The notes under the pieces are model-generated. The model did no database searches, was not told where the DNA came from, and was given only the letters and a program-made list of their open reading frames with translations. 64,000 nucleotides of DNA, taken from assembly GCF_018390555.1 (NCBI RefSeq), contig NZ_JAHBGB010000002.1, forward strand, positions 919,231 to 983,230. Reading direction: 5' to 3'. Numbering within the stretch: the stretch's first letter is position 1; the number at the start of each line of letters is the position of its first letter. Below are positions 43,602 to 54,800 of this stretch, one piece after another. The DNA comes from Ancylobacter oerskovii. Lineage in GTDB: Bacteria > Pseudomonadota > Alphaproteobacteria > Rhizobiales > Xanthobacteraceae. A program made the position numbers and the translations under genes.

Positions 43602-46600
43602 TCAGGCGACCGGCGTCGCCCCGCCCTGTTCCGGCTCCGGGCCGGCCGACGCTTCCGGCGTCGTGCCGGACTTCGCCTTGCGCTTGCCGCGCTCCTCGAA
43701 GCGCTGCAGCACCGCATAGAAGGACGGCACGAACAGCACGGCGAGGCAGGTCGAGGCCAGCATGCCGGAGAACACCGCGATGCCGATCGACTTGCGCGAA
43801 TTGGCGCCGGCCCCGGTGGCGAGCACGAGGGGCAGCACGCCGAGGATGAAGGCGAAGGAGGTCATCAGGATCGGGCGGAAGCGCAGCCGCGCCGCCTCCA
43901 CCGCCGCGTCCAGGATCTCCAGGCCCTCGGCCCGCTTCTCGCGTGCGAATTCCACGATCAGGATGGCGTTCTTCGCCGATAGCGCGATCAGCAGGATCAG
44001 GCCGATCTGCGTGTAGAGGTTATTGGCGACGCCGAGGCCGGTGAGCGCGGCCACCGTGCCGAGCAGCGCGAGCGGCACGGCGAGCAGCACCGAGAGCGGC
44101 TGGATCCAGCTTTCATACTGGCCGGCCAGCACGAAATAGACCAGCAGGATGGCGAGACCGAACACGAAGTAGATCTCGTTGCCGACCACTACCTCCTGAT
44201 AGGACATGGCGCTCCAGTCGAAGCTCATGCCCGGCGGCAGGGTGTCGTCGGCGACCTGCTTCATGATGTCGAGCGCCTGGCCGGACGAGAAGCCGGCCGA
44301 CTGCACGCCCAGGATGGTCGAGGCCGGGTACAGGTTGTAAAGCGTGATCAGCGGCGGGCCCAGCACCGGCTTGATCGTCGCCAGCGTGCCGATCGGCACC
44401 ATGTCCCCGGACGGCGTCTTGATCTTCATGTCGAGGATCTGTTCCGGCGTGCGGCGGAACTCACTTTCGGACTGCACATAGGCCTGGAAGGTCTGGCCGA
44501 ACTGGTTGAACTGGGTGACGTAGCTCGACCCGACATATCCCTGGATGGTGGAGAACACTTGCCCGACGGTGACGCCGAGCGTTTCGGCCTTCACCCGGTC
44601 GATGCTCATGAACAGCTGCGGCACGTTGGCACGGAACGAGGTGCTGAGATGCTGGATCGCCGATTGCGAGCCGGCATTCTCGGTGATCTGCTGGGTGGCG
44701 TTCTGCAACTGCGAGAAATCGAAGCTGCCGTCGCGCGATTCCACCATCATGGTGAAGCCGGAGGCGTTGCCGACGCCCTGGATCGGCGGCGGCACCAGCA
44801 CGAAGGTGACGGCCTCCTGGATCTGCTGCAATTCGCGATTCAGCGAGGTGTAGATTTCCAGAAGGCCCTGCCCGGCCTTGTCGCGCACGTCCCAGTCCTT
44901 GAGGATCACATAGGCGACGCCGCCATTGGGCAGCGTCGCATTGTTGTCGAGCACCGAGACACCGGAAATGGTGACGACGTTCTCCACCCCGGGCGTGTCC
45001 GAGGCGATCTTGGAGATCTTCTGCATCACCGCCTCCGTACGCTCCATGGAGGCGGCGTCGGGCAGCTGGGCGCCGATGATCACGTAGCCCTGGTCCTCGG
45101 TCGGCAGGAAGCCGGTCGGCACCTGGGTGATGCCCCAGATCGACACGCCGATCAAAGCAAGACCGACCAGCGTGGTGAAGTGGGCGACCTTCACCATGTG
45201 GCGGATGAGCCCGGCGTACCAGTGCTCGGCCTTGTTGTAGACGGCGTTGAAGCCGCGATAGAAGAAGTTGCGCTTCTCCGGCGGCACCGGCTTGCGCAGC
45301 CACAGCGCACATTGCGTCGGCTTCAGCGTCATCGCGTTGATGGCCGAGATGAAGGCGGTGGCGGCGATGACCAGCGCGAATTGCTGGTAGAGCTGGCCGG
45401 TGAGGCCGGGCATGAAGGCCGCCGGGATGAACACCGACATCAGCACCAGCGTGATGCCGATGATCGGCCCGAACAGTTCGTCCATCGCCTTCTCGGCCGC
45501 CTCGCGGCCCGGCAGGCCACGCTCGATATGGCGGGAGACGCCCTCGACGATGACGATGGCGTCGTCGACCACGATGCCGATGGCCAGCACGATGGCGAAC
45601 AGCGTCGACAGATTCACCGTGAAGCCCATCGCCGCCATCGCGGCGAAGGTGCCGATGATGGTGACGGGCACGGTGGTGGCAGGCACCAGCGTCGCCCGCC
45701 AGTCCTGCAGGAACACCAGGATGACGATCAGCACCAGGATGCCGGCCTCGAACAGCGTCTTGTAGACTTCGCTGACCGAGGCGGTGACGAATATCGTGGT
45801 ATCGAACGGCACCGCATAGGCCAGGCCGGGCGGGAAATTCTTGACCAGCTCCTCCATCTTGGCGCGCACTTCGGTCGCCACCTGCAGCGAGTTCGCCTCG
45901 GGCAGCTGGTAGATGCCGAGCGAAGCGGATTGCCGGCCGTTGAAGGTGAAGATCTGGCTGTAGGTCTGGGCGCCCAGCTCGACGCGCGCGACGTCGCGCA
46001 GGCGGGTGATCTGCCCGCCATTGGCGTTGTCGACCTTGACGATGATGTTCTCGTAGTCGGCCGCGTCGTTCAGCCGCCCGGTGATGTTGAGCGTATACTG
46101 GAAGTTCTGCCCCTTCGGCATGGGCGGCATGCCCACCTGGCCCGAGGGAACCTCCTGGCTCTCCTGCTGGATGACCGAGATCACCTGATCCGGGGTGAGG
46201 CCGCGGGCCTGCATCTGGTCGGGATTCAGCCAGACGCGCATGGCATATTGGCCGGCCCCGAGGACCGTCACATTGCCGACGCCCGGCAGGCGGGCGAGTT
46301 CGTCCTGCACGTTGATGATGCCGTAATTGGCGAGGAACAGGCTGTCATAGCGGCCGTCCGGCGAATACAGCGCCACGAATTGCAGGATGGCGGTGGACTT
46401 CTTCTGCGTGTTCACGCCCTGGATCTGCACCGCCTGCGGCAGCGAGGCCATGGCGATGGCGACGCGGTTCTGGACGAGCACCTGCGCCATGTCGGGATCG
46501 GTGCCGATGGCGAAGGTGACGGTGAGCGTATAGGTGCCGTCCGACGCGCTGGTCGACTGCATGTAGAGCATGCCTTCGACGCCGTTCACCTGCTGCTCGA

Positions 46601-46796
46601 TGGGCAGAGCCACGGTATCGACCAGGGTGCGGGCGCTGGCGCCGGGATAGAGTGTCGTCACCTGCACGGTCGGCGGCACGACATTGGGATATTGCGCCAC
46701 CGGCAGGGTGAAGAGGGCCACCGCGCCGATCAGCACGAAGACCAGCGCCAGAACGTTCGACAGAACCGGCCGTTCGATGAAGAAGCGGGAGATCAT
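43602..46796 (-). CDS. RND multidrug efflux permease (HAE1 family, AcrB/MexB-like)
   Basis: The 1064-residue inner-membrane pump has the opening [20 protein letters not shown], two large periplasmic loops and 12 helices. TM4 carries the proton-relay aspartates in [16 protein letters not shown]. The C-terminal half has [37 protein letters not shown] and [20 protein letters not shown]. It is closest in feel to AcrB, MexB and BepE. The adaptor gene lies 80 bp upstream on the same strand; no outer-membrane factor gene follows, so a TolC-like channel must be supplied elsewhere. Substrates cannot be deduced. Confidence 0.95.
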   Translation of the reverse strand: MISRFFIERPVLSNVLALVFVLIGAVALFTLPVAQYPNVVPPTVQVTTLYPGASARTLVDTVALPIEQQVNGVEGMLYMQSTSASDGTYTLTVTFAIGTDPDMAQVLVQNRVAIAMASLPQAVQIQGVNTQKKSTAILQFVALYSPDGRYDSLFLANYGIINVQDELARLPGVGNVTVLGAGQYAMRVWLNPDQMQARGLTPDQVISVIQQESQEVPSGQVGMPPMPKGQNFQYTLNITGRLNDAADYENIIVKVDNANGGQITRLRDVARVELGAQTYSQIFTFNGRQSASLGIYQLPEANSLQVATEVRAKMEELVKNFPPGLAYAVPFDTTIFVTASVSEVYKTLFEAGILVLIVILVFLQDWRATLVPATTVPVTIIGTFAAMAAMGFTVNLSTLFAIVLAIGIVVDDAIVIVEGVSRHIERGLPGREAAEKAMDELFGPIIGITLVLMSVFIPAAFMPGLTGQLYQQFALVIAATAFISAINAMTLKPTQCALWLRKPVPPEKRNFFYRGFNAVYNKAEHWYAGLIRHMVKVAHFTTLVGLALIGVSIWGITQVPTGFLPTEDQGYVIIGAQLPDAASMERTEAVMQKISKIASDTPGVENVVTISGVSVLDNNATLPNGGVAYVILKDWDVRDKAGQGLLEIYTSLNRELQQIQEAVTFVLVPPPIQGVGNASGFTMMVESRDGSFDFSQLQNATQQITENAGSQSAIQHLSTSFRANVPQLFMSIDRVKAETLGVTVGQVFSTIQGYVGSSYVTQFNQFGQTFQAYVQSESEFRRTPEQILDMKIKTPSGDMVPIGTLATIKPVLGPPLITLYNLYPASTILGVQSAGFSSGQALDIMKQVADDTLPPGMSFDWSAMSYQEVVVGNEIYFVFGLAILLVYFVLAGQYESWIQPLSVLLAVPLALLGTVAALTGLGVANNLYTQIGLILLIALSAKNAILIVEFAREKRAEGLEILDAAVEAARLRFRPILMTSFAFILGVLPLVLATGAGANSRKSIGIAVFSGMLASTCLAVLFVPSFYAVLQRFEERGKRKAKSGTTPEASAGPEPEQGGATPVA

Positions 46797-46876
46797 GGCT
46801 CGTGCCTTGGTTACGGTCTGCCGATGTCGATGTCAGGCGCCGCCCGGCGCCGGGCGGATGAGGCGCCGGAGCGCGA

Positions 46877-48109
46877 TCAGGGCTTTGCAGCCGGCGTGGT
46901 GGAGGCCGGAGGCGAGGTGGAAGCCGCAGGCGCCGCCGGGGCGGCGGCCGGCACCGGGGGCAGTGCCGAAGCCGCGGCCTCCTCGGGCACGACCTTGGAG
47001 CCGGGCACCGCGCGCTGGATGCCGCCCACCACCACCTTGTCGGTGCCGGCGAGCCCGCTCTCGATCACCCGATAGCCGCCGACGACCTGGCCGGTGGTGA
47101 CCACCTTCTGCTCGATGGTGTCGTCCTTGCCGATCACCAGCACATAGCTGCCCTGCTGGGCCGAGCCGATGGCGACGTCGGGGACCAGCAGCGCCTTGGG
47201 CAAGCGCTGCACCGGCACCTGCACGCGGACGAACAGGCCCGGCAGCAGGGCGAGATCCTTGTTCTCGAACAGGGCGCGCACCAGCAGCGTGCCGGTGGAG
47301 GGATCCACCTCCGGCGAGACATAGTCCAGCCGGCCCTTGTGCGGGTAGCCGTCCTCGTTCTGCAGGCCGATGTCGATCTCGACGTCCTTGACCTGCTCGA
47401 TCGTGCGCCCCGCCTCGGCCAGTGCCTGCTTGATGCGCAGCACCTGATTCTCGCTCAGGTTGAAATAGGCATAGATCGGATCCATCTGCACGATGGTGGC
47501 CAGCTTTGTCGGCTGGCTCTGCCCGACCAGCTGGCCGACATCCACGAGATGGCGGGTGACGATGCCGTCGAACGGCGCCGTCACCGTGGTGTAGCCGAAG
47601 TTGATCGTCGCGACCTCGACATTCGCCTTGGCCGAATCGACCGCGGCCTGCGCCTGGTCACGCGCGGCCCGGGCCTTGTCGACCACTGCCTGCGAGGAGA
47701 AATCCTGCTGGCCGAGCGTCGACTGGCGCTGGTACTCGGCCTGGGCATTGGTCAGCTGCGCGTTGGCCGAAGCGAGCGAGGCCTTCGCCTGGTCGAGATC
47801 CGCCTGGTAGGTGTCCTGCTGGATGAGGAAGAGCCGGTCGCCCTTCTTCACCGTCGCACCGTCCTTGTAGTCGATCGACATCAGGAAACCTTCGACACGC
47901 GCGACGAGGTCGACGGTGTTGATGGTCGCGGTGTTGCCGGTGAGCTCGAGGTAGCGGATGATCGGCTGCTCGATCGGCGGCGCCACGGTCACCTTCGGCG
48001 GCGGCGGCGGCACATATTCGTTCTTCTCGGTACAGCCCGACATCGCCAAGGCGAGGCCGACGGCGCCCATAAGCGCCGGTCCCACAACACGCCACCGTAC
48101 CGGCTTCAT
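46877..48109 (-). CDS. RND efflux periplasmic adaptor lipoprotein
   Basis: The 410-residue membrane-fusion protein starts with a lipoprotein signal (GPALMGAVGLALAMSGCTEK, lipobox at Cys26). It has the lipoyl/hairpin elements VARVEGFLMSIDYKDGATVK and QQDTYQADLDQAKASLASAN, a beta-barrel region and an A/P-rich C-terminal tail. It joins the permease encoded 80 bp downstream to an outer-membrane channel. No regulator gene is adjacent; the 217 bp upstream (48110-48326) must contain the promoter. Confidence 0.94.
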   Translation of the reverse strand: MKPVRWRVVGPALMGAVGLALAMSGCTEKNEYVPPPPPKVTVAPPIEQPIIRYLELTGNTATINTVDLVARVEGFLMSIDYKDGATVKKGDRLFLIQQDTYQADLDQAKASLASANAQLTNAQAEYQRQSTLGQQDFSSQAVVDKARAARDQAQAAVDSAKANVEVATINFGYTTVTAPFDGIVTRHLVDVGQLVGQSQPTKLATIVQMDPIYAYFNLSENQVLRIKQALAEAGRTIEQVKDVEIDIGLQNEDGYPHKGRLDYVSPEVDPSTGTLLVRALFENKDLALLPGLFVRVQVPVQRLPKALLVPDVAIGSAQQGSYVLVIGKDDTIEQKVVTTGQVVGGYRVIESGLAGTDKVVVGGIQRAVPGSKVVPEEAAASALPPVPAAAPAAPAASTSPPASTTPAAKP

Positions 48110-48326
48110 CAGCCACCCCCGCGAACAATCCCCACCGGCCCGACTATATTAAGGGCATGGGCCTTGTCTAGCTTACCGAAGTTGTTGAACTTTTCCGTGA
48201 AAGAGTTCGGGGGCCGCAAGGAAAAGGCGGAGGCCTCCACGGACGCGATATCCTCTGGCGTCGGCGCCGGCCAGACCTTATTGATTCCGCGGCACGCGGC
48301 AACGCCGCCCGGACCGTATCCGAACC

Positions 48327-48719
48327 ATGGGACGCAGCATGATGATGACGAGCCTCGCCCGCAAGCTGCCGATCCCACGCACACCGACACGGACCTTGCT
48401 GGCCCTCGCGGCCTTCGTTGCCTGTACCACCCCGGTCGTGGCCGCCGATTCGGCGCTGAAGGTGAAGCATGGGGACATCTTCACCGATCCGGTCGGCTCG
48501 GTGATGGACGTGTCGGTGGTGAACGAGGGGCAGGCGACGGTGGGCGCAGCGGTGGTGACCTGCGATTTCACGGCATCCGGCAAGGCGGTGGGAACGGCCA
48601 GCACCACGATCTACAACATCGTCGGCGGCAGCACCGGCAAGGATCAGGTCCATCTCATGGGCAGCGCCGCAGATGCGGCACGGTGCGCCATCTCGTCCAC
48701 AGCACCGGCCGCCAACTGA
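48327..48719 (+). CDS. Exported hypothetical protein with cysteine pair
   Basis: A 130-residue protein has a signal peptide (RTLLALAAFVACTTPVVAAD; cleavage after VAA likely) and a mature domain of about 85 residues rich in beta strands (VMDVSVVNEGQATVGAAVVT). It carries two cysteines (TCDFTA and RCAISS) that could form a disulfide. No family was recognised. The start is uncertain because ATGs cluster at 48327 and 48339-48345. It is divergent from the adaptor gene and upstream of the tRNA gene. Confidence 0.6.
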   Translation: MGRSMMMTSLARKLPIPRTPTRTLLALAAFVACTTPVVAADSALKVKHGDIFTDPVGSVMDVSVVNEGQATVGAAVVTCDFTASGKAVGTASTTIYNIVGGSTGKDQVHLMGSAADAARCAISSTAPAAN

Positions 48720-48829
48720 GCCGTCGGACATTCTGTTTCGACGGAACGCTTGCCAAGCCGCCGGCTTCACTATATTCCGCGCCACCGTCCCTCATGGGAC
48801 GCGCATGGGCCGGAAACGGCCGATGCCGG

Positions 48830-48919
48830 GGAGAGGTGGCCGAGTGGTTGAAGGCGCACGCCTGGAAAGTGTGTATACGGGGAACCGTATCGCGGGTTCG
48901 AATCCCGCTCTCTCCGCCA
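48830..48919 (+). tRNA. tRNA-Ser (anticodon GGA)
   Basis: GGAGAGG acceptor 5' strand pairs with the 3' strand ending CTCTCC-G-CCA. The D arm is GGCCGAGTGGTTGAAGGC, the anticodon loop CTGGAAA gives GGA, a long class II variable arm lies around GTGTATACGGGGAACCGTAT, and the T arm is GCGGGTTCGAATCCCGC. CCA is encoded. It is a potential integration site for mobile DNA. Confidence 0.96.
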
Positions 48920-48959
48920 AACCCATTGATTTCATTGATATTTTTGGCACCTTCTGGGT

Positions 48960-49265
48960 TCAATCGCACGGTTGTCCCAACCGGCGTCTAGGTGCCCCGC
49001 CGCCCATTCGAAGGGCTGGGCGGCCGAGCGCTGCTGTTGCGCGTTGTGGCGCGTGGCTGGCTCGGGGCGGGTCAGCCACATCCGACTCAAAAAACGCCGT
49101 CACGATCTTCTCGGCCATCTGCAGCACGCGCCTGTTATCGCTCACGCCGGACGGCAGGTAGCCAATCACCTGCAAGGCCATATGCTTCGGCATGCGCTCG
49201 CGCCCCGGCCACGCCGACCCGTGGTTGACCGGGGATGTTTGCGCATCCGCGGGTTTTGCGGCCAT
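48960..49265 (-). CDS. Hypothetical small protein (possibly truncated)
   Basis: A 101-residue frame starts MAAKPADAQTSPVNHGSAWP with GAGG before the ATG at 49265. The middle (MALQVIGYLPSGVSDNRRVL, MAEKIVTAFFESDV) looks like real coding sequence. The last ~35 residues are R/A/P-rich and end near the tRNA, which suggests the original 3' end was replaced. No family was recognised. Confidence 0.4.
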   Translation of the reverse strand: MAAKPADAQTSPVNHGSAWPGRERMPKHMALQVIGYLPSGVSDNRRVLQMAEKIVTAFFESDVADPPRASHAPQRATAALGRPALRMGGGAPRRRLGQPCD

Positions 49266-49282
49266 ATCGGCCTCTTCTCGTG

Positions 49283-49477
49283 GGTGGCGGTCAGGCGGTC
49301 TCCATTCTCTCGCCGCTCTCGGTCTTGAGCCTATTGGCGAAGGAACTGCTGACCGGCGTGCCCATCGCCTCATCGCACGGAATGGCCCGCAGCATCGACA
49401 TCCAGACGATGACGGGGCGCAAGCTGCCCGACGCCGCGCATCATTTCATCGATCATCTGGTGCGGGAGCTGGATTAG
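49283..49477 (+). pseudogene. C-terminal remnant of a LysR-type regulator gene
   Basis: About 64 codons read GGQAVSILSPLSVLSLLAKE ... TGRKLPDAAHHFIDHLVREL and then stop. This resembles the end of LysR effector domains, where a GISILSP-type strand and a GR.L..AA..FI..L helix close the fold. Nothing matching the remaining ~240 residues or the DNA-binding domain lies upstream. The remnant abuts the end of the second RND permease gene, which a LysR or TetR protein may once have regulated. Confidence 0.5.
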
Positions 49478-52400
49478 GAAAGCAGGCGCGACTTGAGAAA
49501 TTCCCGCGTCGACTGGACCATGATGTAGAGGACCGGGATGAACGCCAGCCCCAGCACCGTGCCGAACAGGAGGCCGCCGAACAGCGTCATGCCGATCGAT
49601 TGGCGGCTGGCCGCCCCGGCGCCGGTGGCGAAAACGAGGGGAAGCACGCCGAGAACCGAGGCGAACGCCGTCATCAGCACCGGCCTGAAGCGCTGCCTGG
49701 TTCCCGCGGCGGCGGCTTCCCTGATGCCGAGGCCCTCCTCGCGCCGCACCTTGGCGAACTCGACGATCAGGATGGCGTTCTTCGCGGCCAGTCCGATGAG
49801 CAGGACCAGACCGATCTGGGCATAGATGTCGATGGGGATGCCCGCCAGGGCCAGGCTGCCGAGGGCGCCGAGCACCGCCACCGAGATCGACAGCATGACG
49901 GCGATCGGCACGCTCCAGCTCTCATATTGCGCGACCAGGAACAGATAGGTGAAGACGATGCCCATCAGGAGGATGATCACCGTCTGGTTGCCGGCGAGCC
50001 GCTCCTGCAGGGAGAGCCCCGTCCACTCGAAGCCGAAGCCGTCGGGCAGGCTCTCCCGCGCCAGCCCCTCCATGGCGGCGATCGCCTGCCCGGTGCTGGT
50101 GCCGGGCGCGGCCTGGCCGTTGACGGAAGCCGCCGGAAACAGGTTGTAGCGATTGATCGCGTTGGGGCCGAAGGTGGTGGAGGGCACCACGATCGACTGC
50201 AGGGGCACGAGGTCCCCGTTCACGCTGCGCACATGCAGGCGCTGGATATCCTCGACCCTGCCACGGAAATTCGGCTCGTCCTGGATGCGCACCTGGTAGA
50301 CCCGCGACAGAATGTTGAAGTCATCCACATAGGCCGAGCCGAGATGCGCCTGCAGGGTGCGGAAGATCGCCTCCGGGGACACCCCGGCGAGTTCGGCGCG
50401 CTGGCGGTCGATATCGAGATAGATCTGCGGCACATCGGCGGAGAAGGTCCCGAACACGCCGCTGAGGCCGGCGGTCTGGTTGGCCTTGAAGATAAGCCCC
50501 CGCATGGCCTCCGCCAGTTCCTCGGGGGTCTGGCCGGCACGCGCCTGCAGCCGCAGATCGAAACCGCCGGTCGCCCCGAGGCCCGGGATGGCGGGCGGAT
50601 TGAACGGCACGATGGAGGCGGCGGGACGCTGGGCGAATTCCGCCCGCAATCGGCCCATGATGCCGGCCAGGCTTTCGGAGGGTTGGGTGCGCTCCCCCCA
50701 CGGCTTGAGGGCCACGATCGCCATGCCGGTTTCAGAGCCGCCGCTGCCGAGAAGGCTGCTGCCCGAAATGGTGATGCTGTTCGCGACACCGGGCGTCTCC
50801 GCCAGGACGCGGGTGATGTCGGCCAGCGACCGGTCCGTTCGCTCGAGCGAGGCCGCATTCGGCAACTGCACGTTCACGAACACATAGCCGAGATCCTCGG
50901 AAGGAATGAAGCCGGTTGGAAGCAGCCGGAACAGGCCGAAGATGGCGCCGAACACCAGGGCCAGCACCACTCCGCACAGGGCGAGCCGCCTGCCCGCCTG
51001 CTCCAACAGGCCGAGATACCACCCGCGCGAGGTATCGAGCACGTTGTTGAAGACGCCGAACAGCCCCCTGCGCCCGTCCCGGGGCGGGCGCAGCAGCAGG
51101 GCGCAGAGCGCCGGGCTCAGGGTCAGCGCGTTGATGGTGGAAAACACGATGGTGACCAGGATCGTCACGGCGAACTGCCGGTAGAGCTGGCCGGTTATCC
51201 CGGCCAGAAAGCCTATCGGCACGAACAGCGCCGCCAGAACCAGCGTCGTGGCGACGATCGGTCCGGTGACCTGCTCCATGGTCCGGCGGGTCGCCTCCCC
51301 GACGGCGACGCCGTCCTCCTTCATCACGCGCTGCACGTTCTCGACGACGATGATGGCGTCGTCGACCACGAGGCTGATGGCCAGGACCACCGCGAACAGG
51401 GTGATCGTGTTGGCGGAAAAGCCGAGCACATAGAGCACGGCGAAGCCGCCGACGAGCGAGACCGGGATGGTCAGGGTCGGGATCAGCGTCGCCCGCCAGT
51501 CCTGGAGGAAGAGATAGGTGACGAACACCACCAGCAGGAAGGTGATGATGAGGGTGACGATGATTTCGCGGATGGTCTCGGTGACGAAGCTCGTCGTATC
51601 GAAGACCACCGTATAGGCCATGTCCGGCGGAAACCGGGTCGCGAGCTGCGCCAGTTCGGCGTTGACGGCATTGGCGACGGCGAGAGCGTTGGCGTCCGGC
51701 GATTGGTAGACCAGCACGGTGGCGCTGGGCCGGCCGTTGAATTTCGACGTCGAATCGTAGGACTGCGCGCCAAGCTCCACCCGCGCCACGTCGCGCAGGC
51801 GCACGATCGCCCCGTCGAGACTGGTGCGCAGCACGATGGCCCCGAACTCCTCGGGATTGGCTAGGCGGCCATGGGCCATCACAGTCATCTGGAGCTGCTG
51901 GCCGGAAGGAGCGGGCGCCGAGCCGATCAAGCCGGCCGATGCCTGCGCGTTCTGGGCCTGGATCGCCGAGGTGAGATCAGCGGCCGTGATGCCGAGAGCC
52001 TGCATGCGATCGGGATTCATCCAGATCCGCATGCTGTAGACCGGCCCGAATATGCTCGCCTCGCCGACCCCGGGAATGCGGGCGAGCGCGTCGCGAATAT
52101 TGATGGACGCGTAATTGCTGAGAAAGATCTCGTCCTGCGTCCCCTCGGGCGAGTAGATCGCTACGCCCATGAGCATGCTGGTCGACCGGCTTCGAACCGA
52201 CACGCCGGTCTGGGTGACGGCGGCGGGCAGCCGGGGCGTCGCCAGCGCCACGCGATTTTGCACATTGACCTGCGCGATCGCCGGATCCGTCCCCACCGCG
52301 AAGGTGACGGTCAGCGAGTAACCGCCATTATTGGTGCTGGACGAGGACATATAGAGCATGTCCTCGACGCCGTTCACCTGATCCTCGATCGGCGCGCCGA

Positions 52401-52584
52401 TGCTGTCCATCACCACATCGGCGCTGGCGCCGGGATAGCTGGCCGTCACCTGCACTTCGGGCGGCGTGATCGGCGGGAACTGCGCCACCGGGATCTGCAG
52501 CAAAGCAAGCAGCCCGGCCAGCATCATGACGACCGCGATCACCATGGCGAAGCGCGGACGATCGATGAAGACGGAGGAAATCAC
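49474..52584 (-). CDS. RND multidrug efflux permease, second system (HAE1 family)
   Basis: The 1036-residue pump starts [20 protein letters not shown] with the relay pair in [40 protein letters not shown], and the C-terminal [20 protein letters not shown] and [20 protein letters not shown]. The GTG at 52584 lies 2 bp after the adaptor stop. It differs clearly from the permease at 43602 (different loops and C-terminus), so this is not a recent duplication. Two TAA/TAG-ended frames meet at 49474-49477 (the LysR remnant). Confidence 0.94.
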   Translation of the reverse strand: MISSVFIDRPRFAMVIAVVMMLAGLLALLQIPVAQFPPITPPEVQVTASYPGASADVVMDSIGAPIEDQVNGVEDMLYMSSSSTNNGGYSLTVTFAVGTDPAIAQVNVQNRVALATPRLPAAVTQTGVSVRSRSTSMLMGVAIYSPEGTQDEIFLSNYASINIRDALARIPGVGEASIFGPVYSMRIWMNPDRMQALGITAADLTSAIQAQNAQASAGLIGSAPAPSGQQLQMTVMAHGRLANPEEFGAIVLRTSLDGAIVRLRDVARVELGAQSYDSTSKFNGRPSATVLVYQSPDANALAVANAVNAELAQLATRFPPDMAYTVVFDTTSFVTETIREIIVTLIITFLLVVFVTYLFLQDWRATLIPTLTIPVSLVGGFAVLYVLGFSANTITLFAVVLAISLVVDDAIIVVENVQRVMKEDGVAVGEATRRTMEQVTGPIVATTLVLAALFVPIGFLAGITGQLYRQFAVTILVTIVFSTINALTLSPALCALLLRPPRDGRRGLFGVFNNVLDTSRGWYLGLLEQAGRRLALCGVVLALVFGAIFGLFRLLPTGFIPSEDLGYVFVNVQLPNAASLERTDRSLADITRVLAETPGVANSITISGSSLLGSGGSETGMAIVALKPWGERTQPSESLAGIMGRLRAEFAQRPAASIVPFNPPAIPGLGATGGFDLRLQARAGQTPEELAEAMRGLIFKANQTAGLSGVFGTFSADVPQIYLDIDRQRAELAGVSPEAIFRTLQAHLGSAYVDDFNILSRVYQVRIQDEPNFRGRVEDIQRLHVRSVNGDLVPLQSIVVPSTTFGPNAINRYNLFPAASVNGQAAPGTSTGQAIAAMEGLARESLPDGFGFEWTGLSLQERLAGNQTVIILLMGIVFTYLFLVAQYESWSVPIAVMLSISVAVLGALGSLALAGIPIDIYAQIGLVLLIGLAAKNAILIVEFAKVRREEGLGIREAAAAGTRQRFRPVLMTAFASVLGVLPLVFATGAGAASRQSIGMTLFGGLLFGTVLGLAFIPVLYIMVQSTREFLKSRLLS

Positions 52585-52586
52585 CG

Positions 52587-53792
52587 TTATCGACCCATCG
52601 CCGCCGGGGCCGGAGCCGCGCCCGGATCGTCGGTTGCCGGCACGACGCGCATCACGGCCCCCGGCCGGGCATTCTGGATGCCCTGGACGATCAGCCTCTC
52701 GCCGCCCGTCAGCCCCTCCTCCACCGTCCAGTTCTGGCCGATCTGCGCTCCCGTCCGAATGCGCTGCAGGACGACCTTGTCGTCGCCGTCGAGGACGAGG
52801 ACGAAGCGGCCTTCGCGGTCGAGCTGCACCGCGCCGACCGGCACGACGGGACGCGTCCGCGCTTCGGCGGGACGGATCACCAGCGTCACGAACTGGCCGG
52901 GCACCAGCAGCGCCCGGGGATTGGGAAAGAGCGCGCGCACCGGAACGGTACCGGTGGCCGGGTCGAGCTCGTTGCCCACGAACTCGATCCGCCCCTGTTC
53001 CGGGTAATCCTGCCCGTTCGACAGCCGCAGGGTCGGCACATAGGACTGCGCGCCCCGGGACGCATTCTCCATGCGCATGCGCCAATCGAGGATGACCTGA
53101 TCGCTGACGGAAAACACCACCCGGATCGGATCGACCTGGACGATGCGCGCCAGCGCCCCCGAGGAGGGGCCGACCAGGCTGCCGACGGCAAAGGCCGCGA
53201 CCCCGATCCGCCCGGCAAGCGGCGCCCTGATGGTCGTGTAGCTCAGGTTAAGCTCGGCCTGGCGGACATTCGCCTGCGCCGAACCGACGGCCGCTTCCGC
53301 CGTGTCGCGCGCCGTCCGGGCTTCGTCGAGGGCGGCCTGCGACGCAGCCTGGGTGCGCCGCAGCTCCTGGTTTCGTTGCAGCCGCGTTTCCGCGTCCCGC
53401 AGGGTGGCTTCCGCCCCCGCGAGGCTGGCCCGGGCGGATGCCAGCGCCGCGTCATAGGAGGCGGTCTCGATGAGGAACAGCACCTGGTCCTTCTGGACCT
53501 CCTGGCCTTCCTCGAAGGAGCGCTGCTGGATGAACCCCTCGACCCGTGCCCGAATGTCGACCGCGTTTACCGCTTCGACCCGCCCGACGAACTCGGTGGC
53601 GGGCGCGACATCCTGTATCCGCACCGGCTCGACGACCACGGGCAAGGGCGCGTTCTGGGCGACGCCGACGATGGTCGCCGGGCCGCACAACATCACGAGA
53701 CCGCCGAGCAAAAAGATGGCCCGCTTCGCCACCGAACCCACCAACGGCCTCGCTGTCCCAGCCCTCGAGTCACATCGCGATTCAGTAGCCAT
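52587..53792 (-). CDS. RND efflux periplasmic adaptor, second system
   Basis: The 401-residue membrane-fusion protein has an N-terminal membrane segment or signal ([20 protein letters not shown]), the lipoyl region [20 protein letters not shown], a long coiled hairpin ([20 protein letters not shown], rich in A/R/E) and the beta-barrel segment [20 protein letters not shown]. It is translationally adjacent to the permease. The cysteine at about 36 is not in a standard lipobox, so it may be anchored by a helix. The upstream 253 bp (53793-54045) contain no gene and end in gene debris. Confidence 0.92.
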   Translation of the reverse strand: MATESRCDSRAGTARPLVGSVAKRAIFLLGGLVMLCGPATIVGVAQNAPLPVVVEPVRIQDVAPATEFVGRVEAVNAVDIRARVEGFIQQRSFEEGQEVQKDQVLFLIETASYDAALASARASLAGAEATLRDAETRLQRNQELRRTQAASQAALDEARTARDTAEAAVGSAQANVRQAELNLSYTTIRAPLAGRIGVAAFAVGSLVGPSSGALARIVQVDPIRVVFSVSDQVILDWRMRMENASRGAQSYVPTLRLSNGQDYPEQGRIEFVGNELDPATGTVPVRALFPNPRALLVPGQFVTLVIRPAEARTRPVVPVGAVQLDREGRFVLVLDGDDKVVLQRIRTGAQIGQNWTVEEGLTGGERLIVQGIQNARPGAVMRVVPATDDPGAAPAPAAMGR

Positions 53793-54045
53793 GGCTGGCG
53801 CAGCTTATCGAGACGCCAGGGCAAATGCCATCGCCCATTGCCGACACCGCCGCCGCGCCGGTGCCCGGGAGCGGTTCCGGCTGGCGCATGGCGCGTTTGT
53901 TTCCTCTTCGCGGTTCCACGGCGCGGCTCACCCGGCACCCGCCTTCTCCCGCAGGCAGTTCAAACATCTTCGTTCAAGGACCGGGCGAGAACAGCTCTCT
54001 GCCGGCGTATAGAATATAAAAATAATAGGCTATTGCTTCGACTAG

Positions 54046-54702
54046 CGGCATGACGCCAAGCTCTACACCGACAACTGGAAGGTCGCGACCAGCGTGCTGG
54101 CGCCGGGCACGCTGGGCTACAAGGACCTGTCGGCCAAGTTCGCCTTCGATGCGGCCAGATCGAACGGCTTCCTCGACGCCGCCGGCTGGACCGAGCGCGG
54201 CACGGACAGCATCCGGCGCAAGGATGGCAGGAAGCTCGAGATCAACATCTATGTCGACGTCTACGACAACACGTCGAAGCAGCTCTACCAGCTCGTCCAG
54301 TGGCAGTTGAAGAACATCGGCCTCCAATTGAACATCAAGGAGACCGACTATTCGAGCTATCCGACGGTGAGTTCGGACATCTCGGTCGGGCTGCGCCGCA
54401 ATGGCTGGCCGTCGGAGGATCCCTATACGCTCACCGTTTCCTATCTCAGCACGCTCGGCGACCGTTTCCGGCTCAAGGGCGAGGACAAGAAGCTCGAGCA
54501 GCTTCTCGCCGACCATGTGACGGCGGTCGATCCCGAACGCCGTGCCGAGCTGCTCGGCGAGCTTCAGGACTATCTCATCGACAATGTCTACGCGATCCCG
54601 CTGCTTGAGGATTCGCAGGTTTTCGTGCTGCGTCCGAACGTGAAGGGCTTCGGACAGACGCGCTCCTATCCCTGGTTCTACAACACATGGCTGGATGCGT
54701 GA
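54046..54702 (+). pseudogene. 5'-truncated ABC transporter solute-binding protein (family 5)
   Basis: About 218 codons of the C-terminal lobe of an oligopeptide/nickel-type (SBP_bac_5) binding protein: VLAPGTLGYKDLSAKFAFDA, DGRKLEINIYVDVYDNTSKQ, LVQWQLKNIGLQLNIKETDY, SVGLRRNGWPSEDPYTLTVS and DYLIDNVYAIPLLED. The same frame is stopped by TAG at 54043-54045, and nothing upstream matches the missing ~300 residues. The 40 bp before it (54001-54040) are AT-rich, like a recombination junction. No permease or ATPase genes follow, so the operon has been lost. Confidence 0.8.
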
Positions 54703-54800
54703 GCGGCGACCGGTAAGACGGCGCGCCGTCGAACCCGCCCGTCGCCCTCATATCCCCTGCCGGAGGAGGATCAAGGGCTCGGGTCGTGGTAGAGGAGCGC

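Noticed and set aside
37432..43719. Open frame of about 2095 codons on the plus strand.
   Set aside because: It runs antisense to the transglutaminase, ATP-grasp and DUF2126 genes, and its composition (R/G/A/H/D-rich) is what reverse-complement GC-rich codons give. There is no start signal and no family similarity.
44559..47075. Plus-strand open frame of about 840 codons.
   Set aside because: It is antisense to an RND permease gene with conserved motifs; it is a shadow frame.
49192..51864. Plus-strand open frame of about 890 codons.
   Set aside because: It is antisense to the second RND permease; it is a shadow frame.
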